In this document: positions 16,036-25,197 of the stretch, piece by piece | Position numbering within the stretch: the first letter of the stretch is position 1 | Layout of the letters: each line of letters starts with the position of its first letter | Source of the DNA: Clostridia bacterium | Lineage (GTDB): Bacteria; Bacillota; Clostridia; Oscillospirales; Acutalibacteraceae | Direction: 5' to 3' | DNA: 39,520 nt | NCBI GenBank assembly: GCA_017395425.1 | Contig: JAFPUM010000033.1 | Location: 1 to 39,520, forward strand | The notes under the pieces: model-generated | What the model was told of the DNA's origin: nothing | The model's input: only the letters and a program-made list of their open reading frames with translations | Databases searched by the model: none | Translations under genes and position numbers: made by a program

Positions 16036-17391
16036 ATGAACATTATTATTGTCGGCAACGGCAAGGTGGGACGTTCCCTGACCAGACAACTGGCGGGGGA
16101 AGGTCACAATGTCGTTGTTATCGACCGGAATCCGCAGGTCGTGGAGGACGTCATCAATGATTTTGACGTCATGGGCATCTGCGGCAACGGCGCGAGCTGT
16201 GAGATTCAGCGGCAGGGCGGCGTGGCAAAGGCGGATCTGCTGATTTCCGTCACCCAGACCGACGAACTGAATATGCTCTGCTGTCTGCTCGCCAAGCAGC
16301 TGGGCTGCCGTCATTCCATTGCCCGCGTGCGCACGCCGGAATATACCAAACAGCTGGAATTTATGCAGAAGCATTTCGGTATCAGTATGCTGGTCAATCC
16401 CGAATGGGAAGCCGCCGACGAAATCTCGCGCATTCTGCGCTTCCCCTCGGCGATCAAACTGGAACCCTTTGCCGAAGGGCATGTGGAACTGGCGGAAATT
16501 GCTATCGGCGGCGACAATGAGCTTATCGGCAAGCCGGTTCATATGCTTCACGAAAAATACCGCGTGCGGGTACTGGTCTGTGCCGTGAAGCGGGACGACG
16601 AAGCCATTATTCCCAACGGGGATTTTGTCATCAAGAAGGGCGACCGCATCTATGTCACCGCCTCCCGACCGGAGCTGGTCAATTTCATGCGGGCGCTGGG
16701 ACTGTATCGCAGCCGCACGCGCCGGGTGATGATTGCGGGCGGCGGCAAAGTGGCGTATTATCTCGCCAAGCAGATGCAGGAAATCGGCGGCTGCAAGGTC
16801 AAGATCATCGAAAAGAGCGAAGACCGCGCGGTTGAACTCAGTGAGGCGCTGCCCAAGGCGGAGGTCATCTGCGGCGACGCGACAGCCAGTGAACTGCTGG
16901 ACGAACAGGGACTGGGCGTACAGGATGCGTTTGTGGCACTCATGGGACGCGACGAGGAAAACGCGATTCTCTCGATGTACGCGACGACCAAGAAGGTGGG
17001 CAAGATCATCACGAAATCCAGCCGTATGTCCACTAATGTCCTCAACGGCATCGGTCTGGAGAGCGTGATTTCCGCCAAGGAACTCGCGACCGACCGCATT
17101 CTGCGTTATGTCCGTGCGCTGCACAATTCCGAGGGAACCGCCGTGCGCACGCTGTACCGCATTGTGGACGGCAAAGCGGAGGCGCTGGAATTCAGCGTGC
17201 CCAACGAATTTCCGCATACCGGTGTGACCTTCCGCGAGATGAAGCTCAAGGACAATGTGATCATCGCCTGTATTATCCGGAAGAACAAGGTCATCTTCCC
17301 CGGCGGCGACGATTGCATGGAAGCGGGCGACACGGTGATTGTGGTTTCCTCCATCCAACGTCTGCGCACGCTTCAGGATATCATTGAGTGA
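16036..17391 (+). CDS. trkA: Trk potassium uptake system regulator TrkA
   Basis: 451 residues, cytoplasmic, NAD(H)-binding gating ring of a Trk/Ktr potassium transporter. It has two tandem RCK units: the first starts with the Rossmann motif IIIVGNGKVGRSL, the second at about residue 230 with VMIAGGGKVAYYLAKQ and the acidic CGDATASELLDEQG. Each is followed by a TrkA-C domain (about 140-220 and 370-450). It controls the channel subunit encoded 14 bases downstream. GGAAGGAAA precedes the ATG at 16036. Such systems are often under c-di-AMP control through the TrkA-C domain, but nothing in the sequence proves it here. Confidence 0.95.
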   Translation: MNIIIVGNGKVGRSLTRQLAGEGHNVVVIDRNPQVVEDVINDFDVMGICGNGASCEIQRQGGVAKADLLISVTQTDELNMLCCLLAKQLGCRHSIARVRTPEYTKQLEFMQKHFGISMLVNPEWEAADEISRILRFPSAIKLEPFAEGHVELAEIAIGGDNELIGKPVHMLHEKYRVRVLVCAVKRDDEAIIPNGDFVIKKGDRIYVTASRPELVNFMRALGLYRSRTRRVMIAGGGKVAYYLAKQMQEIGGCKVKIIEKSEDRAVELSEALPKAEVICGDATASELLDEQGLGVQDAFVALMGRDEENAILSMYATTKKVGKIITKSSRMSTNVLNGIGLESVISAKELATDRILRYVRALHNSEGTAVRTLYRIVDGKAEALEFSVPNEFPHTGVTFREMKLKDNVIIACIIRKNKVIFPGGDDCMEAGDTVIVVSSIQRLRTLQDIIE

Positions 17392-17405
17392 GGCGGTGAA
17401 GCGGA

Positions 17406-18851
17406 ATGAATTATCAGATGCTGCGATATGTCATGGGTCAGATTTTCAAGCTGACGGCGGCGCTCATGGGGGTGCCGCTCATGACGGCGCTCTACTACCG
17501 GGACGACGGCGCGGTGCCGATACTGGTGGTACTGCTGCCGCTGCTGTTTGCGGGTTATGTCATGACCGCGCGCAAGCCGGTCAATCAGACCATCTACGCG
17601 CGGGAAGGTTTTGTGATTGTCGCCTTCGCGTGGATACTGATGTCGGTGTTCGGCGCGCTGCCTTTTGTGATCAGCGGCGATATACCCAACTTTATCGACG
17701 CGCTGTTTGAAACGGTATCGGGCTTTACCACCACGGGTTCCACGCTGCTGCCGGATGTGGAAAGTATGCCCATGAGCCTGATCATGTGGCGCAGCTTTAC
17801 CCACTGGATCGGCGGTATGGGCGTGCTGGTATTCGCGCTGGCGCTGCTGCCGAGCGGGAGCGCGCAGTCGATGTATATCATGCGCGCCGAAGTGCCGGGA
17901 CCGTCGGTGGGCAAACTGGTGGCAAAGACCCAGCTCACCGCCCGGATTCTTTATGGCATCTATATTTTTTTCACCGTGCTGGAAGCGGTACTGCTGCGGC
18001 TGACCGGTATGCGCTGGTTTGACTGCATTGCCAACGCGTTTGCCACGGCGGGAACCGGCGGCTTCTCGGTGCTCAACAGCGGCATCGGCGGTTATGGCAA
18101 TGTCTGGGTGGAAATCGTGATCACGGTTTTCATGCTGATTTTCAGCATCAATTTCAACCTGTTCTATATGCTGCTCATCAGGCAGTTTTCCGAAGTGCTG
18201 CGCAACGTGGAGATCAAGGTGTTTTTCGGCATCTATCTCACCACCACGCTGCTCATCACGCCGAATATCATGCCGCTTTACGGCGGCTCCTTCTGGCGGG
18301 CGCTGCGTTACGCGGGCTTTACCACCGCGTCGCTGTGCAGCTCGACCGGCTTCGGCACCGCGGACTTTACGCTGTGGCCCGCGTTCTCCCAGACCATCCT
18401 GATTCTGCTGATGTTTTGCGGCGCGTGCGCGGGCTCCACCGGCGGTGGTCTGAAGGTGGCGCGTGTGATGATTCTGGTCAAATCGGGCGTGAGCGAAATC
18501 CGGCGGCAGCTCAATCCCCGGCTGATTTCGACTGTCAAGCTGGAGGGGCAGGTGGTGGAGAACGAGCAGATCCGCACGCAGGGCGCGTTTTTCATCTTAT
18601 ATATGGTTATCCTGCTGGTATCCACGCTGCTGCTTTCCATGGATCGCTACAGTTTCGACGTATCGTTTTCCGCGGCGCTGACCGCACTCAACAATATGGG
18701 ACCGGGTCTGGGCGCGATCGGTCCCTACGGCAATTTTGCGGATTTCACACCGTTCTCCAAGCTGGTGATTATTTTTGATATGCTGGTAGGACGTCTGGAG
18801 ATCTTCCCCATCCTGATTGCGTTCATGCCGAGGACATGGAAAAAGGCATAA
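17406..18851 (+). CDS. trkH: Trk/Ktr potassium uptake protein TrkH family
   Basis: 481 residues, polytopic membrane protein forming the potassium path. The four pore-loop filter segments are visible: SGFTTTGSTLL, ATAGTGGFSVL, CSSTGFGTADF and GACAGSTGGGLK. It works with TrkA as the import system. The start at 17406 follows GAGGCGG. No further gene of the operon follows; heptamer repeats begin five bases after the stop codon. Confidence 0.95.
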   Translation: MNYQMLRYVMGQIFKLTAALMGVPLMTALYYRDDGAVPILVVLLPLLFAGYVMTARKPVNQTIYAREGFVIVAFAWILMSVFGALPFVISGDIPNFIDALFETVSGFTTTGSTLLPDVESMPMSLIMWRSFTHWIGGMGVLVFALALLPSGSAQSMYIMRAEVPGPSVGKLVAKTQLTARILYGIYIFFTVLEAVLLRLTGMRWFDCIANAFATAGTGGFSVLNSGIGGYGNVWVEIVITVFMLIFSINFNLFYMLLIRQFSEVLRNVEIKVFFGIYLTTTLLITPNIMPLYGGSFWRALRYAGFTTASLCSSTGFGTADFTLWPAFSQTILILLMFCGACAGSTGGGLKVARVMILVKSGVSEIRRQLNPRLISTVKLEGQVVENEQIRTQGAFFILYMVILLVSTLLLSMDRYSFDVSFSAALTALNNMGPGLGAIGPYGNFADFTPFSKLVIIFDMLVGRLEIFPILIAFMPRTWKKA

Positions 18852-18855
18852 GGTT

Positions 18856-18904
18856 AGTGATGAGTGGTCAGTGGTCAGTGGTCAGTGGTCAGTGGTGAGT
18901 GACC
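18856..18904. repeat. Heptamer tandem repeat, seven AGTGGTC-type units
   Basis: AGTGATG, four perfect AGTGGTC, AGTGGTG, AGTGACC. The units share the AGTGNNN frame with the AGTGAAT rotation of the TGAATAG repeats. Confidence 0.88.
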
Positions 18905-19213
18905 GATCGACGGGATGACGAAATTTCGCCGGAATAAATGTGCAAAACTGACAATGATGTAATTTTGATGGATTTTTTAACAATTTTTAATCCCCTTTTG
19001 GCGAATCTTTGTACACGGAGAATTTCGGCGATATTCCTAAAATTGTATGATTGTAATTATAACAAACTTACAATAAAATACCAAAAAATTGGCATTATTT
19101 ACAAAAAGCAACCGGCTCTTTTTGGGCAGGTTGCTTTTGCTGTTCTTCATTCATTCAAACCTTTTTCATAGATAGGTCGTTTTTGCTTATACACAATCTA
19201 TATAAATTAATAG
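18905..19213. other. AT-rich intergenic stretch before the Pel-type locus
   Basis: About 310 bases, markedly richer in A and T than the flanking genes. Apart from the hairpin at 19104-19138 I see no gene; one open frame (18938-19171) has no ribosome site and no recognisable protein. Confidence 0.6.
19104..19138 (+). terminator. Terminator-like hairpin
   Basis: AAAAGCAACC (19104-19113) pairs perfectly with GGTTGCTTTT (19129-19138). With A and T runs on both sides it could act in either direction. It may end the trk transcript or a small RNA from the AT-rich stretch. Confidence 0.6.
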
Positions 19214-19241
19214 TTGACGGAGAATTTTTTAGTGCTATAAT
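19214..19241 (+). promoter_or_regulatory. Promoter of the Pel-type operon
   Basis: TTGACG (19214-19219), 16 bases, TATAAT (19236-19241). It is the only clear promoter before the exopolysaccharide genes. Confidence 0.75.
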
Positions 19242-19247
19242 ATTAAC

Positions 19248-19365
19248 GATAGCTGAATTGCGTCCGAACGGCAGAGGTGTGTCCAATCGACAGACCGATG
19301 CGCTCGGCATTTTCCCCGGATGTACTCGATGTACGCAAATTTTACCAAAGATAGGAGACCTGTCT
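19248..19365 (+). promoter_or_regulatory. Structured 5' leader of the Pel-type operon
   Basis: About 118 bases with several possible stems: TTGCGT/ACGCAA closing the region, GGTGTGTC/GACAGACC (one mismatch), CCGA/TCGG and GTAC/GTAC. It does not show the conserved parts of the c-di-GMP-I (GEMM) riboswitch that I would recognise. A cis-regulatory role is only inferred. Confidence 0.4.
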
Positions 19366-21150
19366 ATGTTAAAACGAAGTGAATACATGGTTATGTCGAT
19401 GTCATTTTTGTTTATGCTCGCCATATTCCTTGTCATCTCGATCAACTACATCACCGATTCCTCCGCGAGCAACAACGATTTTACCGACAAATTCGACGCG
19501 ACTGCCCATGTCGCCGACATGACCAAGCTCGAGACGGAGTACATCGTCATCACCGGCGACGATCAGACCATTTATCCCAACGTGGTCAACGCGCTGAACT
19601 ATGCCAAAAAGGGCAATCAGGTGTTTTACAATGTGGAAGAAGTGCCGACCGATCTGCTCAAGGAATCCAAGGCAGCCATTGTCACCACCTCCAACCTCTC
19701 GAGCATCAGCGATATGGATTCGCTCATGCGCTATGTCAACCGCGGTCTGAATGTCTTTTTCGCGGCGCTGCCGCAGGAAGGTTCGGTGCAGTACGATACC
19801 TACCGCGAGGCGCTGGGCATCGTATCCCGCACGGGCGACGCGCAGCTGGAAGGCTTCCAGGCGTTTGAGGGCATGTATGCGCAGGGCAAGGTCGTGTGCA
19901 ACGAATATCCGCTGGAAGTGGAAAATATCCGTGTCGACGCCACCTGCCGCAAATACATCTTCCAGTATTCGTCCGACCCGGGCGCCGATCAGGCGGAGAT
20001 GGTGCCGCTGCTGTGGCGCACCGTTTACGGCGACGGTCAGATTTACATTCTGAATGCCGACTTCATGGAACAGAGTTACAGCACGGGTCTTTGCATCGGC
20101 GTACTGAGCTGTATGGAGCCGGAATATGCCTATCCCATCGTGGACGCCAAGGTCAACTATATCGACAGCTTCCCCTTCCTCAGCTATGAGAACGGCGACA
20201 GCATGATGAAGTTTTACAGCAGAGACTCCCAGTCGTTTATCCGCGATCAGGTGTGGCCCAGCCTTGTCACCATGATGAAGGATACCGACATCAAGTTTAC
20301 GGGTCTGTATTATGCCTATATCACCGACGCGGCGAGAAAGGCACAGTACAGCACCGATACGCTGTCTTATTTCAAGAAGCAGTTCAGCAAGTACGAATGT
20401 GAATTCGGTTTCGGCGGCTATCATCCCGACGTACTCAGCGGCAAGGAATTTGAAGAGGACGCCATGAACGAGAGCTATGACCAGTTCAAATGGAACATGG
20501 CGAACTACAATCTTGTCACCTACAAGTACTCCAATCAGATAACCCAGTCGGTGCAGGCGGATATGCTCCAGAAGCTCCGCAACATCAGGGTGTATGTCTG
20601 CAAGCTGGAAAGTGAGGACAAGGACGAATATCAGTCCAACCTCGGTTTTGCGGAAGGCAGCATTGTCAATATCCCGATCATCTGCGAAGAGATCAAGCCG
20701 AGCTTCCCCGATTACTGGAAAGCCTGCAACATGGCGTCCGGCATGGGACTTTCGACCCACTACTTCGACCTCTATGACGTCATCACCAATAATGCCAACG
20801 TCAACTATGAGTGGATGACCTATTCGCAGGATCTCTCCAAGCAGCTCAATCTGCTCAACAGAGGCACCTCGTGGCTGACCGAGAGAACCTCGGCGCAGGC
20901 GGGCTACCATGCCAAGCGTTATCTCTGCCTGATGCCGGAGATCACCTTTACCAGCAATTCACTGACCATCCGCTGCGAGAACTTTGACGACACGGCGAGC
21001 TTTATCGTCAAGACCGAAAGACGTCTCAAGCCCGATGACGCCAACTATACGGCGGAAGAAATCAGCGATAATTTCTATCTTGTCAAGATCCTCAAGCCCG
21101 AAGTGACGATCGACCTGATCGGCACGGCCGGTCAGAGCTACTTGTACTGA
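19366..21150 (+). CDS. PelA-deacetylase-like exported protein (DUF2194-type)
   Basis: 594 residues with one N-terminal membrane anchor (about 9-28, SMSFLFMLAIFLVISINYI) and a large outer domain. Its place before pelF and pelG, and its general shape, match the deacetylase-type PelA of Gram-positive pel loci, which removes acetyl groups from the Pel chain. A normal CE4 TFDD motif is missing. Candidate metal or catalytic residues are Asp267 in NYIDSFP, His353 in GGYHPDV and His465 in STHYFDLYD; this is a guess from spacing. An N-terminal part (about 55-240) resembles the Rossmann-like domain seen before such deacetylases. The ATG at 19366 follows AGGAG; an upstream frame to 19183 runs through the promoter and is not coding. 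Confidence 0.7.
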   Translation: MLKRSEYMVMSMSFLFMLAIFLVISINYITDSSASNNDFTDKFDATAHVADMTKLETEYIVITGDDQTIYPNVVNALNYAKKGNQVFYNVEEVPTDLLKESKAAIVTTSNLSSISDMDSLMRYVNRGLNVFFAALPQEGSVQYDTYREALGIVSRTGDAQLEGFQAFEGMYAQGKVVCNEYPLEVENIRVDATCRKYIFQYSSDPGADQAEMVPLLWRTVYGDGQIYILNADFMEQSYSTGLCIGVLSCMEPEYAYPIVDAKVNYIDSFPFLSYENGDSMMKFYSRDSQSFIRDQVWPSLVTMMKDTDIKFTGLYYAYITDAARKAQYSTDTLSYFKKQFSKYECEFGFGGYHPDVLSGKEFEEDAMNESYDQFKWNMANYNLVTYKYSNQITQSVQADMLQKLRNIRVYVCKLESEDKDEYQSNLGFAEGSIVNIPIICEEIKPSFPDYWKACNMASGMGLSTHYFDLYDVITNNANVNYEWMTYSQDLSKQLNLLNRGTSWLTERTSAQAGYHAKRYLCLMPEITFTSNSLTIRCENFDDTASFIVKTERRLKPDDANYTAEEISDNFYLVKILKPEVTIDLIGTAGQSYLY

Positions 21151-21177
21151 TATCAGAATAAAGGAGGAAATTACTCA

Positions 21178-22629
21178 ATGAAGGTTTGCTTGATTGCAGA
21201 AGGCAGCTATCCTTATACCTTCGGCGGCGTTTCCGCTTGGGTTCAGATGCTCATTAAGGGCGTGCCAAAAGTCGATTTTGCGATTCAGACCATTGTCGCC
21301 AACCGCTCGGACGCGAAGGAATGTAAGTTTGTGATCCCCGCCAATGTGGTTTCCATGCACGACACCTTCCTGACCGACGACGACGTGGTGCACAAGGTGC
21401 GCAACAAGACCACCATGAACCGCCGTGAAAAGGATGCCTTCCGCTCGCTGCTCTACGGCAGAAGCGTGGACTGGGTGACGATTTTCAATTACTTCGAGCA
21501 TAAGGATGTGTCGATCAACGGTCTGCTCATGGGCAAGGATTTCTATGATATTGTATCGGAATTCTACCATGACAAATATTCCCAGACGGTTTTCGTGGAC
21601 TTCCTCTGGAACACCCGTTCGCTCTACCTGCTGCTCTTCAAGGTGCTCAAGACCCCGATGGAAGTGGCGGATATCTATCACTGTGTGGCAACCGGTTATT
21701 CCGGCATTCTCGCCGCCAAGGGCAAGGTGCTCAACAACAAGCCCATGATTCTGAGCGAACACGGTATCTACACCCGTGAACGCGAAGAGGAAATCATCAA
21801 GACCAGCTGGACGCAGGGCGTTTACAAGGACATCTGGATTAACTATTTCTACTGTCTTTCCGACTGTGCCTACTATTACGCCGACAAGATCACCTCGCTG
21901 TTCAACGCGGCGCGGAATATCCAGCTGGAATTGGGCTGCGACGAGTCCCGCACGATGGTCATCCCCAACGGCGTAAACATTGCGGACTATGAGAGTTTCC
22001 CCCGCAAGGATCCGAGCGATCCCTTCATCAATATCGGCGCGCTGCTGCGTGTCACCCCGATCAAGGACGTCAAGACGCTGCTGAGCGCTTACAGCTTCGC
22101 CAAGGAAGAAGTTCCGGAGCTGAAGCTCTGGATTATGGGTCCGACCGACGAAGACCCCGACTATTACAACGACTGCGTGGAAATGGTGGAGGTCAACGAG
22201 CTGCAGGATGTGGTCTTTACCGGACGAATCAAGCCGAAAGACTATCTGGGCAAGATGGATATGCTGATTCTGACCAGTATCTCGGAAGGTCAGCCCATCG
22301 TTATGCTGGAAGCCATGGCGTGCGGTATTCCCTGTATTGCCACGCAGGTCGGCGACTGCGCGGGTCTGATTCACGGCGACCACGACGATATGGGCGACTG
22401 CGGCATTGTGACGCCCACCATGAACGTGGCGCGTATCGCCAACGCGCTGGTAACACTTGCCAACAATCCCCAGCTCCGCAAGAAAATGGGAGAGATCGGC
22501 ATGAAGCGCGTCGCGGATCATTACACCAAGGACGGCTGGATCAAGACCTATACCGAGATGTATCAGGAGCTTGAGGGCAAGCAGGTCAAGGTAGACAATT
22601 CCAAGGTGGAATCGTACAAAAATAAATAA
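21178..22629 (+). CDS. pelF: Pel polysaccharide glycosyltransferase PelF (GT4)
   Basis: 483 residues, cytoplasmic GT-B enzyme of family GT4. The start KVCLIAEGSYPYTFGGVSAW is the PelF hallmark. The nucleotide-sugar site has the E-x7-E pair Glu370 and Glu378 in EGQPIVMLE. In Pseudomonas PelF polymerises the Pel chain from UDP-sugars (UDP-GalNAc/GlcNAc). AAAGGAGG precedes the ATG at 21178. pelG begins 21 bases after the stop. Confidence 0.93.
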   Translation: MKVCLIAEGSYPYTFGGVSAWVQMLIKGVPKVDFAIQTIVANRSDAKECKFVIPANVVSMHDTFLTDDDVVHKVRNKTTMNRREKDAFRSLLYGRSVDWVTIFNYFEHKDVSINGLLMGKDFYDIVSEFYHDKYSQTVFVDFLWNTRSLYLLLFKVLKTPMEVADIYHCVATGYSGILAAKGKVLNNKPMILSEHGIYTREREEEIIKTSWTQGVYKDIWINYFYCLSDCAYYYADKITSLFNAARNIQLELGCDESRTMVIPNGVNIADYESFPRKDPSDPFINIGALLRVTPIKDVKTLLSAYSFAKEEVPELKLWIMGPTDEDPDYYNDCVEMVEVNELQDVVFTGRIKPKDYLGKMDMLILTSISEGQPIVMLEAMACGIPCIATQVGDCAGLIHGDHDDMGDCGIVTPTMNVARIANALVTLANNPQLRKKMGEIGMKRVADHYTKDGWIKTYTEMYQELEGKQVKVDNSKVESYKNK

Positions 22630-22650
22630 TCGGAAGGAAAGAGGCGCTTT

Positions 22651-24228
22651 ATGGCTGGTATAGGTTTTGAATTAAAAAAGCTGATGGGCAAGGGCAACAT
22701 TGTCAACATGATCGCCGGCACCACTTACGCGGTCATGGTGACAATCGGTCCTACCATTCTGCTCGCCAGCACACTGATGCTCATGTACATTGTGCTGCCG
22801 TACTCCACGGAGGCCTTCGCCGACAGAGAATTCCTCTCGTCCACGATCCTCTATGTATTCATTTTCTCCATGATCATCACGTCCCCGCTCAACTCGGTGC
22901 TTTCGAGATATGTGGCGGATAAGATTTATCAGGATAAGATCGTCGATATCATGCCCGCCATCAACGTCGGACTGGCGCTGAACATGGTGCTGGCGTTCCT
23001 GACCTCGCTCTACATCGTGTTCCGCGAGATCGAAGTGGGTATCGATCCCTTCTTCACATTCCTGTCCTACTGGTTCTTCATGGTCATCAATATGTCGCTG
23101 TATCTGATGACCTATGTATCGGCGCTGAAAGACTACGGCAAGATCGGTATGGCGTACTTCATCGGCATTCTGGCGGCGATTGTCTTCGCGATTGTGAGCG
23201 TGTATGTGTTCCGCAACGCGGTTTCGTACTCCATTCTCGGTTCGATGGTGCTTTGCTTCTCGATCATTGCCTCCATGCTGTATGCCAACCTGAAAACGTA
23301 TTTCAAGGTTTCCAGTAAGAATTACTCGGAGGCGCTGAAATACTTCCTGCGGTTCAAGCCGCTGTTTATCACCAACTTCTTCTACACCTTCGGACTGTAC
23401 GTCCATAACTTCGTCTACTGGACCACCGATTACGGCGCCTACATCGGCAACGTCTTCTGGACGTCGCCCGCCTACGACATGGCAACCTGTCTGGCGCTCT
23501 TCACCAATATCTCGACGCTGGTTATCTTCGTTGTCAAGGCGGAGACTTCGTTCTTCGGCTCGTATCAGGCATACCTCGAGACGGTCAACGGCGGCGGCGG
23601 CGAGGACATCGAACTGGCGAAGAAGAACATGTTCCGCACGCTCAAGAGCGAGCTGTTCTACATCATCCGCTTCCAGTTCATCATTACGATCATTCTCTTC
23701 ATTCTCGCGATGATCTTCCTGCCCGACTTCGGCTTTGAAGGTCTGATTCTGGCGATTTATCCCGCACTGGCGGCTGCCTACTTCGTCACCTTCATCATGT
23801 ACTGCGAGATCATCTTCCTCTTCTATTTCGACGACGGCGTGGGTACCTCGATGGTAGCCATCGGCTTCTTCCTCGGCACGCTCATTGGCGCGATCATCAC
23901 CACCTACTTCAACATCGTGTTCTCGGGTCTGGGACTGTTCCTCGGCGCGTTTATCGGCTGGACCATCGGTTATATCCGCCTGCGCCGCGTCATCAGCAAG
24001 ATCGACGAGCAGATTTTCTGCCGCGGCAACATCGTCAACACCACCTCCGCCGGCAAGATGACCAAGAAGCGCATGGAAGAGGCGGACGATCAGCTTGCCT
24101 ACTTCAAGATGTCCAAGGAAGAAAAGATGCAGCATGACGTCGAGAAGCAGAAGCAGGAGATGTTTGCCCAGCAGAAAGCGGAACGCGAGGCGGCACTCAA
24201 GAGCGTGTCGCAGAGCGCCAAGAAATAA
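22651..24228 (+). CDS. pelG: Pel polysaccharide membrane transporter PelG
   Basis: 525 residues with about 12 membrane helices, related to the MOP flippase superfamily. The N-terminus MAGIGFELKKLM is characteristic of PelG. It should carry the chain made by PelF across the membrane. The last 65 or so residues form a charged, Lys/Glu/Gln-rich cytoplasmic tail (from about residue 460, KMTKKRMEEADDQLAYF onwards) likely to be a coiled coil and longer than I expect for the family. GGAAGGAAAGAGG precedes the ATG. Confidence 0.92.
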   Translation: MAGIGFELKKLMGKGNIVNMIAGTTYAVMVTIGPTILLASTLMLMYIVLPYSTEAFADREFLSSTILYVFIFSMIITSPLNSVLSRYVADKIYQDKIVDIMPAINVGLALNMVLAFLTSLYIVFREIEVGIDPFFTFLSYWFFMVINMSLYLMTYVSALKDYGKIGMAYFIGILAAIVFAIVSVYVFRNAVSYSILGSMVLCFSIIASMLYANLKTYFKVSSKNYSEALKYFLRFKPLFITNFFYTFGLYVHNFVYWTTDYGAYIGNVFWTSPAYDMATCLALFTNISTLVIFVVKAETSFFGSYQAYLETVNGGGGEDIELAKKNMFRTLKSELFYIIRFQFIITIILFILAMIFLPDFGFEGLILAIYPALAAAYFVTFIMYCEIIFLFYFDDGVGTSMVAIGFFLGTLIGAIITTYFNIVFSGLGLFLGAFIGWTIGYIRLRRVISKIDEQIFCRGNIVNTTSAGKMTKKRMEEADDQLAYFKMSKEEKMQHDVEKQKQEMFAQQKAEREAALKSVSQSAKK

Positions 24229-24272
24229 TCCGGCGTCTGACCGGTTACGCATAACGGAAGGGGGCAGCGCCG

Positions 24273-25193
24273 TTGAACAATCTGAACGTTGTGATTACGG
24301 TGGACGACAATTATATCCGTCCCGCGCTGATCATGCTGGAATCGCTGTTTGAACACAATCCGGCGCCGGTGCATGTATGGCTGCTCCACTCCAACGTGTG
24401 CGATGACAACCTCTGTCGGCTGACGTCGCACGTCGAAGCACGCGGCGGGCAGTTTACCGACATACGGGTGGCGGGCGGACTCTTTGAGGGAGCGCCGGTC
24501 AACAAGTATTTTACAAAAGAGATGTACTACCGCCTGCTCATTCCCCGGCTGCTGCCGGAGGAAGAGGAACGGGCACTCTATCTCGACCCCGATATCATCA
24601 TCCGCGGAGATCTCCGGCGGCTGTACGACATGGATTTTCAAGGAAAAATGATGGCGGCGATACCCGATTATCTGGGCGATTCCTATTACCCCGAACGCAA
24701 GAAGAATCTGGGGCTGGGCGAAGAATACCGCTACATCAATTCCGGCGTGATTCTGTTCAACAATCCCCTCATGCGGGCGGAATTCGATCTGGACGATATG
24801 TTCGGATTCCTTGCGCGGGAGGGCGGAGCGTATGAATTCCCCGATCAGGATCTGATCAACGTCTACTTCAAGGACCGGATTCTCTATGCGCCGCGGGAAT
24901 TCAACTTTACGACGGAATATGTCAGTGTGGGAGATTTCCTGCGCTATGTGTTCAGTCCCCGGTACCGTCGGAGCGAGCAGGTGACGGTTGCCCACTATAT
25001 GGGCAAGTGCAAACCGTGGAAACCCTCCTACTACTACAAATACTACGGTCTGTACCAATCCTATCTCAAGCCCTATCTGACGCCGGAGGAAAAGCGGCAG
25101 TTCCGGTTGCGCCCGTGGCTGGTGCTGAAAGCCGTGACGACGGCGGTATGGCGGGTGCTTTTCGGCGGAAGCAGACAGGCAAAGGAGGCATGA
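24273..25193 (+). CDS. GT8-family glycosyltransferase (first copy)
   Basis: 306 residues, GT-A fold of family GT8 (LgtC/glycogenin-like, retaining). Visible are NVVITVDDNYIRPALIML at the start, FTKEMYYRLL, the metal-binding DPD (Asp105-Asp107 in LYLDPDIIIRG), INSGVILFN, PDQDLINVYF and the late HYMGKCKPW. It transfers a hexose from a UDP donor. Translation starts at a TTG eight bases after GGAAGGGGG. The next gene is a paralogue. Neither is part of the known core pel set, so they may add side sugars or act on a linked glycan. Confidence 0.9.
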   Translation: MNNLNVVITVDDNYIRPALIMLESLFEHNPAPVHVWLLHSNVCDDNLCRLTSHVEARGGQFTDIRVAGGLFEGAPVNKYFTKEMYYRLLIPRLLPEEEERALYLDPDIIIRGDLRRLYDMDFQGKMMAAIPDYLGDSYYPERKKNLGLGEEYRYINSGVILFNNPLMRAEFDLDDMFGFLAREGGAYEFPDQDLINVYFKDRILYAPREFNFTTEYVSVGDFLRYVFSPRYRRSEQVTVAHYMGKCKPWKPSYYYKYYGLYQSYLKPYLTPEEKRQFRLRPWLVLKAVTTAVWRVLFGGSRQAKEA

Positions 25194-25197
25194 GCGC

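Noticed and set aside
19183-19365. Upstream extension of the PelA-like protein by 61 residues
   Set aside because: The extension runs through the promoter and leader, lacks a ribosome site, and the anchored N-terminus begins naturally at 19366 after AGGAG.
19248-19365. c-di-GMP-I (GEMM) riboswitch
   Set aside because: The conserved core bases of the motif are not found, although the context made it attractive. It is kept only as an unassigned structured leader.
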